This document shows positions 1 to 5,543 of a DNA stretch of 5,543 nucleotides, piece by piece (positions within the stretch are counted from its first letter, which is position 1; every line of letters begins with the position of its first letter). Origin of the DNA: Legionella genomosp. 1 (lineage in GTDB: Bacteria > Pseudomonadota > Gammaproteobacteria > Legionellales > Legionellaceae); assembly GCA_945901145.1 (NCBI GenBank), contig CAMDJY010000114.1, forward strand, positions 1 through 5,543, in the 5' to 3' direction. The notes under the pieces were generated by a model that was given only the letters and a program-made list of their open reading frames with translations, was not told where the DNA came from and searched no databases. The position numbers and the translations under genes are program-made.

Positions 1-201
1 ACCAGATGCCAGCAAACCTCGAGGATCTGCCTTGGCCATCATGAGCTGATCAGGCGACTCCAAAGTGATATAAAGATAATCAGGAAAAGAGTGCCTCAAA
101 AGTGTAGTCTTGCCACTTTGCCTTGGCCCCGTGAGCACAGTAACAGGAAAGCTTGCAACTGCTTGCAACAATGCATTGGTCAGTTGACGTTTAAACATCA
201 T
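1..201 (-). CDS. N-terminal fragment of an AAA_14/DUF4143-type ATP-binding protein (runs off the left edge)
   Basis: This open frame has no stop before the window edge, so only the first 67 codons are visible. Residues 25-32 read GPRQSGKT, a Walker A (P-loop) motif for ATP binding, in the form typical of the AAA_14 family that often carries a C-terminal DUF4143 domain. The segment LYITLESPDQLMMAKADPRG (residues 43-62) matches the family's usual stretch after the P-loop. Family members are usually several hundred residues long, so most of this one, including any Walker B and DUF4143 domain, is unseen. Their cellular role is poorly defined. The start is ATG at 201 or the adjacent ATG at 198; an in-frame stop at 229-231 rules out a much longer N-terminus. 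A weak GGA at 205-207 is better spaced for the ATG at 198. Three of its four arginine codons are AGG, AGG and CGA, unlike the CGT/CGC codons in the infB stretches I checked, which suggests low expression or acquisition by transfer. Family call fairly sure; function unknown. Confidence 0.8.
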   Translation of the reverse strand, partial: MMFKRQLTNALLQAVASFPVTVLTGPRQSGKTTLLRHSFPDYLYITLESPDQLMMAKADPRGLLASG

Positions 202-220
202 GAGTCCAAGCAGAAAATAC

Positions 221-260
221 TGGAATTCTTAGATCATAGCATGCAAAAATGTAAATTCCA
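221..260. repeat. 7-bp inverted repeat flanking the predicted -10 region
   Basis: The plus strand has TGGAATT at 221-227 and its exact complement AATTCCA at 254-260, separated by 26 nt. One arm overlaps the predicted -35 box and the other lies at the expected transcription start. Arm centres are 33 bp apart, close to three helical turns, so a protein could bind both on one face. The arms are short and AT-rich and do not extend, so chance is quite possible. The long loop and low GC make it a poor terminator. Confidence 0.3.
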
Positions 261-261
261 A
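233..261 (-). promoter_or_regulatory. Predicted sigma70-type promoter for the ATPase gene
   Basis: On the minus strand there is a -35-like TTGGAA (261-256), a 17-nt spacer, and a -10-like TATGAT (238-233), preceded by TG at 241-240 to give an extended -10. The -10 box matches the consensus at five of six bases and the -35 at four of six. Transcription would begin near 226, about 25 nt before the ATPase ATG. The -35 begins only two bases after the truB stop codon. The gap is AT-rich (21 G/C of 62 by hand count). This is a prediction from motif and spacing only. Confidence 0.5.
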
Positions 262-263
262 AC

Positions 264-1157
264 TTATAGTTGGGAACTTACATTAGAAATCAGGCGCTTC
301 GCGGCTAACCTTCCCTCAGAGCTAATTTCACCCATACCAAAGAAAGTGTCATTCTCTTGATGCAACACCACCAAACCCTGAATCTCTAAAGAAAAATTCT
401 CGATAGTTTTTCCTTGTTGCAGGCTTTCAACCATCAAATCAGTCAAATAAACAACGGGAAACTGCGCTACACCACGGGCAACTGGTAGTAGAAACTGGAG
501 TCGTTGTGTCATTGTTGCCTGTTCTAATTGCTCGAGGGTATACATCTCTTCTTGTTCAAAGCCGGCTGTATAGCATCGATGAAGCGCTGTCACATGAGCA
601 CCAACACCCAGAGACTCGCCGATAGACTCAATAAGAGAACGAATATATGTGCCTTTACTACATCGCACCAGTAATGAAAATTTATCATCCTGAAAAGATT
701 GAAGTGTCATTTCATAAATGCTAACTTCCCGTGCCTCACGTTCGAGCACGATGCCCTGACGCGCATAGTGATATAAAGGCCTGCCCTGACGCTTCAATGC
801 TGAATACATCGGCGGTATTTGTTGTATGACGCCTCTGAATTGAGGCAGAATCGCTAACAAATCATCTAAAGTACAATTTTCGGCAGATGCATGTGTCAGT
901 ATTTGTCCAAGGGCATCACCTGTGTCTGTGGTCACGCCGAGCAGAGCTGTCACGGTGTAACATTTATCTGCATCTAAAACATATTGGGAAATTTTGGTCG
1001 CTTCGCCAAGGCAAATGGGTAACATCCCCGTGGCTAAAGGATCTAAGCTTCCAGTATGTCCGGCTTTTTTGGCACCGTAAAGACGTTTTACACGCTGTAA
1101 TACTGCATTTGAAGTTAAGCCAGAAGGCTTATTTACCAACACAATCCCTTCAATCAT
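264..1157 (-). CDS. truB: tRNA pseudouridine(55) synthase TruB
   Basis: A cytoplasmic enzyme that converts uridine 55 in the T-loop of tRNAs to pseudouridine and, as known for the family, also acts as a tRNA folding chaperone. At 297 residues it is slightly shorter than the E. coli enzyme (314) because it lacks that protein's basic N-terminal extension. The catalytic motif HTGSLDPLATG carries the nucleophile Asp39; His34 and Tyr67 match E. coli His43 and Tyr76. Other conserved blocks are PPMYSALK (115-122) and CSKGTYIRS (166-174). The C-terminal part, about 233-291, with FGMGEISSEGRLAAKRLI, is a PUA-like RNA-binding domain. The ATG at 1157 is chosen because an in-frame stop lies at 1161-1163, leaving only CTG at 1160 as an alternative. 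No clear Shine-Dalgarno precedes it, and rbfA ends 7 nt upstream, so translation is probably coupled. No intrinsic terminator is visible after its stop. Confidence 0.97.
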   Translation of the reverse strand: MIEGIVLVNKPSGLTSNAVLQRVKRLYGAKKAGHTGSLDPLATGMLPICLGEATKISQYVLDADKCYTVTALLGVTTDTGDALGQILTHASAENCTLDDLLAILPQFRGVIQQIPPMYSALKRQGRPLYHYARQGIVLEREAREVSIYEMTLQSFQDDKFSLLVRCSKGTYIRSLIESIGESLGVGAHVTALHRCYTAGFEQEEMYTLEQLEQATMTQRLQFLLPVARGVAQFPVVYLTDLMVESLQQGKTIENFSLEIQGLVVLHQENDTFFGMGEISSEGRLAAKRLISNVSSQL

Positions 1158-1164
1158 CAGTTAT

Positions 1165-1177
1165 TCATTCATCATTC
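1165..1177 (-). repeat. 13-bp sequence at the rbfA stop, copy 1 of 2
   Basis: The minus strand reads GAATGATGAATGA, ending in the rbfA TGA and coding for the final NDE. The same 13 bases end nusA at 4069-4081. Here the following bases lack a Shine-Dalgarno, unlike the nusA copy. The repeat is exact, but its meaning is unknown and chance or coding similarity could explain it. Confidence 0.6.
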
Positions 1178-1530
1178 ATGGATGATGATTGATTCGCATC
1201 ATCAATCAGACGACTTAAACGTCGTCCATAATTAATCGAAGCATCAAAGACAAAATGCAACTGTGGCACTGTGCGTAAGGTAGAGGTTCGTGCGAGCGCC
1301 GTGCGTAAATAACTTGCGGCATTATTCAAAATGGTCGTAATCAACTCAGGATCTTCTTGTAATACGGTAAAATAAACTTTGGCGTGACTTAAATCCCTTG
1401 AAACATCAACACCAGAAATGGTAATCAGCTTAGGCAAGCGAGGGTCACGAACTTCTTGTTGGATCAAAAGACTTAATTTACGCTGCATCATTTCGGCAAT
1501 GATGCCAGTCCGCGTTGACTCTTTATTCAT
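1165..1530 (-). CDS. rbfA: 30S ribosome-binding factor RbfA
   Basis: A small assembly factor that binds the 30S subunit and helps late maturation of 16S rRNA; in E. coli it is needed for growth in the cold. The 121-residue product is a single type II KH-like domain. It shows the family pattern well: [27 protein letters not shown] across residues 27-53 (in two conserved blocks), then [25 protein letters not shown] at 85-109. The usual Ala-x-Gly helix kink, ASG in E. coli, aligns here with Ala71-Ala72-Ser73, so the glycine appears to be serine. The C-terminus is shorter than in E. coli (133 residues) and ends in NDE. The start codon ATG overlaps the infB stop by four bases (ATGA), and the preceding Shine-Dalgarno is weak (GCGAGA at 1539-1534, close to the ATG), which points to translational coupling with infB. 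Confidence 0.96.
   Translation of the reverse strand: MNKESTRTGIIAEMMQRKLSLLIQQEVRDPRLPKLITISGVDVSRDLSHAKVYFTVLQEDPELITTILNNAASYLRTALARTSTLRTVPQLHFVFDASINYGRRLSRLIDDANQSSSMNDE
1527..1530 (-). other. ATGA stop-start overlap joining infB and rbfA
   Basis: The rbfA ATG (1530-1528) and infB TGA (1529-1527) share bases, the usual arrangement for reinitiation by a terminating ribosome. With only a weak ribosome site upstream, RbfA synthesis is expected to follow IF2 synthesis. This is read directly from the bases; coupling itself is inferred. Confidence 0.85.
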
Positions 1531-4058
1531 ATATCTCGCTTAATTTCTACCGTTTCAAAGACTTCAATTAAATCACCAGGCTTGACGTCATTGTAATTTT
1601 TTACACCAATACCACACTCAAAACCTTGACGAACTTCAGAAGCATCATCTTTAAAACGGCGTAAAGATTCTAAAGTTCCTTCGTAAATAACAATATTTTG
1701 ACGTAAAACACGAATGGGATTATTGCGCTTAATCACGCCCTCAATCACCATGCAACCTGCAATTGCTCCTATTTTAGGAGAACGGAACACATCTCGTACC
1801 TCTGCGATACCAATGATCTCTTCTTTGAACGTGGGCGCTAACATACCCAGCAAAGCCGACTTTACTTGATCGACAATATCGTAAATCACACTGTAATAAT
1901 GCAAAGAAACAGATTCTTGCTCAACAAGTCGTCTTGCTCCCGCATCAGCACGGACGTTGAAACCAATCATGATCGCATTCGACGCGATTGCCAAATGAAC
2001 ATCAGACTCAGTAATTCCACCCACACCACTGCCAACAACCGCAACCGTGATCTCATCATTAGAAAGACTGGTCAGTGCATCAGAAATTGCTTCGATTGAA
2101 CCTTGAACATCTGCTTTTAAAACAACGTTTAACACTTTATTGCCAGCAGCAGAAAGCTGATCAAAAATTCCTTCAAGAGAGGTCTTCTGACGTCGAGCTA
2201 ATTTTACATCACGAAACTTGCCTTGTCTGAATAAAGCGACTTCACGTGCACGCTTTTCATCTGCCACCACAATGACATCATCTCCAGCATGAGGAATTGC
2301 AGACAAGCCTAATACTTCAACAGGGATAGAAGGCCCCGCCGAGTCAATCATCTGACCATTTTCATCGACTAAAGCACGTACCCGTCCATATTGCAAACCA
2401 GCCAGAAGCATATCGCCTTTTTTCAAAGTACCATTTTGTACCAAAATAGTTGCCACCGGACCACGACCTTTATCAAGACGCGACTCAATCACAATGCCTT
2501 TCGCATGCCCCTCTTGATGTGCTTTCAGCTCTAAAACTTCAGATTGTAATAAAATAGCATCAAGTAACTCATCAACACCTAAGCCGGTTTTAGCAGAAAT
2601 AGATACATACATAGTATCCCCACCCCAGGATTCGGGAATCACTTCATAATTGGATAATTCGGTCATCACTCGGTCAGCATCAACCCCCGGTTTATCCATT
2701 TTATTGACTGCGACGACGATAGGCACTTTTGCAGCTTTAGCATGCTGAACTGCTTCAATGGTTTGAGGTTTAACCCCATCGTCTGCTGCAACGATTAAGA
2801 CAACTATATCGGTCGCTTGTGCGCCTCGAGCCCGCATTGCGGTAAACGCTGCATGGCCTGGCGTGTCTAAAAAAGTAATATTGCCTTTCGCAGTTTCAAC
2901 ATGATAAGCCCCAATGTGCTGGGTAATACCGCCGGCTTCACCTGCAGCAACTTTTGTACGACGAACGTAGTCAAGTAATGACGTTTTTCCATGGTCGACA
3001 TGACCCATAATGGTCACAACAGGTGCACGGGCAGCTTCTACACCAACTGAAGCTTCTTCAGTGAGACGTTGCTCAATGGCATCATCTTGTAGCGCCTTCG
3101 CAACATGACCCATTTCTTCGACCACAATCAACGCTGTTTCTTGATCAATCACCTGGTTAATCGTCACCATGGCACCAAGGCTCATCATCACTTTAATCAC
3201 TTCACTCGCCTTCACCGACATCCGTTTAGCAAGTTCCGCGACGGTAATGGTTTCAGGGACAAGAACTTCACGCACGACAGGTGTCGTCGGCATAGCAAAA
3301 CCATGAGTAAGTGACTCTTCTGCTTGACGATATTGGTCCGATTTTTCTTGGGATTTACGTTTTTTAGGCCGCTGACGTTTATGGCCATCATGTTCGACTT
3401 CATCGACTTGAGTCAGGGTATTATATTTTGCTTTTTTCTTTTGATTCTTTTTATCTGGGCGGCCCTGACTTTCAACTTCGCTGACGTTTTGTTGATGTTG
3501 TTTTTTCTTTTTTTCAGGACGTTCGTGCGTTTTTGGAGTTTCAACCTCAACGACTGGGGTAATATCGCTAGTGACAAGAACCGATTCAATTGCTTCTGGC
3601 TCTGCTGGTACTAACAATTCATCAACTGATACAAGTGGCTCCTCTGGCGTCAAAGTTTCTGTAATTGGCAGTTCTTCATGAGCAATGATTTGATCAATGT
3701 CTACCGTTGGTTCACTGATTTCTGGCGCAATTTCTGGCTCTGGTGTTTGCTCAATCATACTGCGTTTCACATAAGTACGCTTTTTACGTACCTCAATATT
3801 GACTGTTTTGCCAGTATGAGCATCATGGCCTAAGGTCACTTGAGACATACTTTTACGACGAAGCGTAATACGCTCTGGGCTTCGTTCCGTGCTTTGTTGA
3901 TTGCCCTTCAAATGATTCAGCAATTTTCGTTTTTGCTCTTCATTCACCGGATGTAACTCATCGGTAATGAGCAGCCCAGCTTCTTGTAACTGGTTCAATA
4001 AACGCTCAACTGGAATGCCTACGCTTTGAGCCAATTGTTTCACCGTCACATCTGCCAT
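1527..4058 (-). CDS. infB: Translation initiation factor IF-2
   Basis: A GTPase that brings formylmethionyl initiator tRNA to the 30S subunit and promotes 50S joining. Domains in the 843 residues: IF2_N module at 3-51; IF2-associated motif with RITLRRKS near 63-70 and [17 protein letters not shown] at 83-99; a charged linker about 100-250; a second IF2_N module at about 269-319; the GTPase domain from about 345; then domain II and the C-terminal domains that bind initiator tRNA. GTPase motifs are intact: G1 GHVDHGKT (352-359), G3 DTPGH (398-402, with the catalytic His402), G4 NKMD (452-455) and G5 SAK (488-490). The conserved [20 protein letters not shown] lies at 813-832. The linker has no Lys or Arg over residues 101-175 and then 22 Lys/Arg in 176-244. 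The ATG at 4058 has a good Shine-Dalgarno and matches the family's N-terminus. Length is within the usual range (E. coli 890). Confidence 0.98.
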   Translation of the reverse strand: MADVTVKQLAQSVGIPVERLLNQLQEAGLLITDELHPVNEEQKRKLLNHLKGNQQSTERSPERITLRRKSMSQVTLGHDAHTGKTVNIEVRKKRTYVKRSMIEQTPEPEIAPEISEPTVDIDQIIAHEELPITETLTPEEPLVSVDELLVPAEPEAIESVLVTSDITPVVEVETPKTHERPEKKKKQHQQNVSEVESQGRPDKKNQKKKAKYNTLTQVDEVEHDGHKRQRPKKRKSQEKSDQYRQAEESLTHGFAMPTTPVVREVLVPETITVAELAKRMSVKASEVIKVMMSLGAMVTINQVIDQETALIVVEEMGHVAKALQDDAIEQRLTEEASVGVEAARAPVVTIMGHVDHGKTSLLDYVRRTKVAAGEAGGITQHIGAYHVETAKGNITFLDTPGHAAFTAMRARGAQATDIVVLIVAADDGVKPQTIEAVQHAKAAKVPIVVAVNKMDKPGVDADRVMTELSNYEVIPESWGGDTMYVSISAKTGLGVDELLDAILLQSEVLELKAHQEGHAKGIVIESRLDKGRGPVATILVQNGTLKKGDMLLAGLQYGRVRALVDENGQMIDSAGPSIPVEVLGLSAIPHAGDDVIVVADEKRAREVALFRQGKFRDVKLARRQKTSLEGIFDQLSAAGNKVLNVVLKADVQGSIEAISDALTSLSNDEITVAVVGSGVGGITESDVHLAIASNAIMIGFNVRADAGARRLVEQESVSLHYYSVIYDIVDQVKSALLGMLAPTFKEEIIGIAEVRDVFRSPKIGAIAGCMVIEGVIKRNNPIRVLRQNIVIYEGTLESLRRFKDDASEVRQGFECGIGVKNYNDVKPGDLIEVFETVEIKRDI

Positions 4059-4064
4059 TGTTTA

Positions 4065-4070
4065 CTCCTC
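4065..4070 (-). promoter_or_regulatory. Shine-Dalgarno of infB overlapping the nusA stop
   Basis: The minus strand reads GAGGAG at 4070-4065, six bases before the infB ATG at 4058. Its first two bases belong to the nusA TGA, so nusA terminates on the infB ribosome site. It is the only strong Shine-Dalgarno in the visible operon and fixes the infB start. Confidence 0.85.
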
Positions 4071-4081
4071 ATTCATCATTC
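4069..4081 (-). repeat. 13-bp sequence at the nusA stop, copy 2 of 2
   Basis: The minus strand reads GAATGATGAATGA, ending in the nusA TGA and coding for the final NDE, in the same frame as the copy at the rbfA stop. In this copy the next bases (GGAG) complete the infB Shine-Dalgarno. Confidence 0.6.
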
Positions 4082-5543
4082 GAGTTGGCATTGGTAAACC
4101 AAGATGCCCGCGCGGTCATAATCAGCGCACCCGCTTTTTCTGCAGTCATTCCTGGGATCGGCAGCAACTCATCAACACTATGCTCTGCTAGATCATCTAC
4201 AGTGGCAATCCCCATTTTTTGCAGTTGGTTCAAAATATCTGGGGAAATGCCCTCCAGCCTCGCTAAATCATCTTCTTCCCCCGCCCCGTCTTTACCAACT
4301 AGTGCTTGGGTGAGTAAGGTGTCATTAGCGCGATGGCGTAATTCCTCAACAATTTCGTCATCAAACGCATCAATTGCCAAAAGTTCTTCTTTGGGAACAT
4401 AGGCAATTTCCTCAAGTGAGGAAAATCCATGCGCCACCAGCAAATGTGCAATTTCTTCGTCAATTTCAAGAGACTCAGTAAACAACTGAGCAATTTTATT
4501 AGTCTCTTCTAAATTTTTACCTTCGAACTCTTCTATCGTCATGACGTTCAGCGTCCAACCTGATAGTTGACTTGCTAAACGAACATTTTGCCCATTCCGG
4601 CCAATGGCTTGAGCCAGCTGTGCGCTATGAACCGCTAAATCCATGGTATGTGAGTCCTCATCAACCACAATTGATGAAATATCAGCAGGCGCCATGGCAT
4701 TGATCACAAACTGGGCTGGGTTATCGTCCCAAAGCACGATATCAACACGCTCGCCACCAAGCTCACTAGACACGGCCTGAACCCGAGCACCGCGCATGCC
4801 CACGCACGCACCAATCGGGTCAATTCGACCATCATTGGTTTTCACTGCAATTTTTGCACGACTGCCTGGCTCACGTGCAGCAGCTTTAATTTCAATAATA
4901 TTTTCACCGATTTCAGGAACTTCAATACGAAATAACTCAATCAGCATTTCTTTACGGATACGACTCACTTGCAGTTGTGGGCCGCGTGGTTGTTCTGAAA
5001 TTTCATAAAGATAAGCGCGCACACGATCATTGGTGCGAAACATTTCCTGAGGTAGAGTTTCTGAACGCGGCATAATGGCTTCGGCTTTTCCGCCTAAGTC
5101 GATGATAATACTATCACGCGTTACTTTTTTAACAGTCCCATAAACTAACTGACCTAATTTACTCATAAACTGATCAACAACCAACCGTCTTTCTGCTTCT
5201 CTTACCTTTTGAATCATCACTTGACGCGCAGTTTGTGCGGCGATACGACCAAACTCAATCGAGGGCATGGGTTCTTCATGCCGGTCGCCAATTTTGAGAT
5301 CAGGCGCACGCTTTTGCGCTTCAGTTAGTGTCAACTCTCTTTCTTCAATTTGTAATTCATTATCTGCAACAACATCCCAGTAACGAAATGTTTGGTATTC
5401 GCCTGTTTTAGGATTAAGTTTGACACGAATGCCAAGTTCCATCCCCGAAAGTTTACGGGTTGCTGACTCCAAAGCTGCTTGAATAGCCTCCAAAACAACT
5501 TCTTTACTCACCCCTTTTTCATTAGATAATGCTTCAGCAACTA
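4069..5543 (-). CDS. nusA: Transcription termination/antitermination protein NusA (N-terminus beyond the right edge)
   Basis: NusA binds RNA polymerase and nascent RNA and modulates pausing, intrinsic termination and antitermination. The frame stays open to the window edge: 490 codons are visible, beginning [20 protein letters not shown], which lines up with the E. coli start region (VVEAVSNEKALPREKIFEAL). Only a handful of codons should therefore be missing, and the GTG at 5511-5509 is an internal valine, not the start. Counting from the first full visible codon: polymerase-binding N-terminal domain to about 125; S1 domain about 130-195 ([20 protein letters not shown]); KH1 with GMRG at 248-251; KH2 with GRNG at 314-317; acidic repeats at about 350-410 and 425-480, ending in the conserved [11 protein letters not shown]. 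Two acidic repeats are typical of gammaproteobacteria, where they contact the polymerase alpha subunit. It is the first visible gene of the operon; infB follows after 10 nt. The usual upstream rimP and the promoter are outside the window. Confidence 0.97.
   Translation of the reverse strand, partial: VAEALSNEKGVSKEVVLEAIQAALESATRKLSGMELGIRVKLNPKTGEYQTFRYWDVVADNELQIEERELTLTEAQKRAPDLKIGDRHEEPMPSIEFGRIAAQTARQVMIQKVREAERRLVVDQFMSKLGQLVYGTVKKVTRDSIIIDLGGKAEAIMPRSETLPQEMFRTNDRVRAYLYEISEQPRGPQLQVSRIRKEMLIELFRIEVPEIGENIIEIKAAAREPGSRAKIAVKTNDGRIDPIGACVGMRGARVQAVSSELGGERVDIVLWDDNPAQFVINAMAPADISSIVVDEDSHTMDLAVHSAQLAQAIGRNGQNVRLASQLSGWTLNVMTIEEFEGKNLEETNKIAQLFTESLEIDEEIAHLLVAHGFSSLEEIAYVPKEELLAIDAFDDEIVEELRHRANDTLLTQALVGKDGAGEEDDLARLEGISPDILNQLQKMGIATVDDLAEHSVDELLPIPGMTAEKAGALIMTARASWFTNANSNDE

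Noticed and set aside
151..169. Tandem repeat GCTTGCAAC at a 10-nt step
   Set aside because: Only two 9-base units within coding sequence of the ATPase (LLQAVAS); the step is not a multiple of three and no further copies occur, so it is probably incidental.
202..263. Intrinsic terminator after truB
   Set aside because: The only inverted repeat has 7-bp AT-rich arms, a 26-nt loop and no following U-tract, so it does not fit a rho-independent terminator.
91..360. Plus-strand open frame of 89 codons
   Set aside because: It lies antisense to the P-loop ATPase start and the truB 3' end, both strongly supported, and its sequence resembles no family I recognise.
3291..3848. Internal start for a shorter IF2 form, as known in E. 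coli
   Set aside because: The in-frame ATGs at Met71, Met101 and Met256 have no Shine-Dalgarno-like purine run at the right distance, so I cannot support a second IF2 form from ATG starts. I did not examine every GTG or TTG.
4058..4402. Plus-strand open frame of 114 codons opposite nusA
   Set aside because: It is a low-complexity, serine/alanine-rich shadow of the conserved NusA C-terminus. The same holds for the plus-strand frames at 887-1192, 1866-2099, 3105-3314, 3324-3614 and 4796-5008, and the minus-strand frames at 3212-3403 and 4299-4493.
1..5543. CRISPR array, tRNA or rRNA genes, insertion sequences
   Set aside because: Coding genes cover nearly the whole window, the one sizeable gap is 62 nt, and no spaced repeats, cloverleaf-like or transposase sequences were seen.

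Overview
The window is a compact block of translation and transcription housekeeping genes, all on the minus strand. In reading order from the right edge it holds nusA (its first few codons lie outside the window), infB, rbfA and truB. After truB comes the start of an unrelated ATP-binding gene that runs off the left edge. The order nusA-infB-rbfA-truB is the classic bacterial nusA operon. The proteins resemble gammaproteobacterial versions: NusA has two C-terminal acidic repeats, IF2 has two IF2_N modules plus an IF2-associated motif, and TruB is a close match to the E. coli type. GC content looks moderate by eye. I favour a gammaproteobacterium, possibly a host-associated lineage such as Legionellales, but I cannot fix the genus.

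Layout: 5543-4069 nusA (partial); 10-nt gap with a strong Shine-Dalgarno; 4058-1527 infB; 4-nt ATGA overlap; 1530-1165 rbfA; 7-nt gap without a recognisable ribosome site; 1157-264 truB; a 62-nt AT-rich gap (202-263) with a good promoter-like sequence; and 201-1, the N-terminal 67 codons of an AAA_14/DUF4143-type ATPase. There is no unexplained stretch over 300 bases.

The operon genes work together in making and starting the translation machinery. NusA controls RNA polymerase pausing, termination and antitermination. IF2 places initiator tRNA on the ribosome. RbfA matures the 30S subunit. TruB makes pseudouridine 55 in tRNA. The tight junctions suggest one transcript with translational coupling.

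I see no undescribed multi-gene system. The most notable points are the ATPase gene sitting where rpsO usually follows truB, its own promoter placed directly after the truB stop, a 13-bp sequence shared by the ends of nusA and rbfA, and an IF2 linker divided into an acidic block and a basic block.
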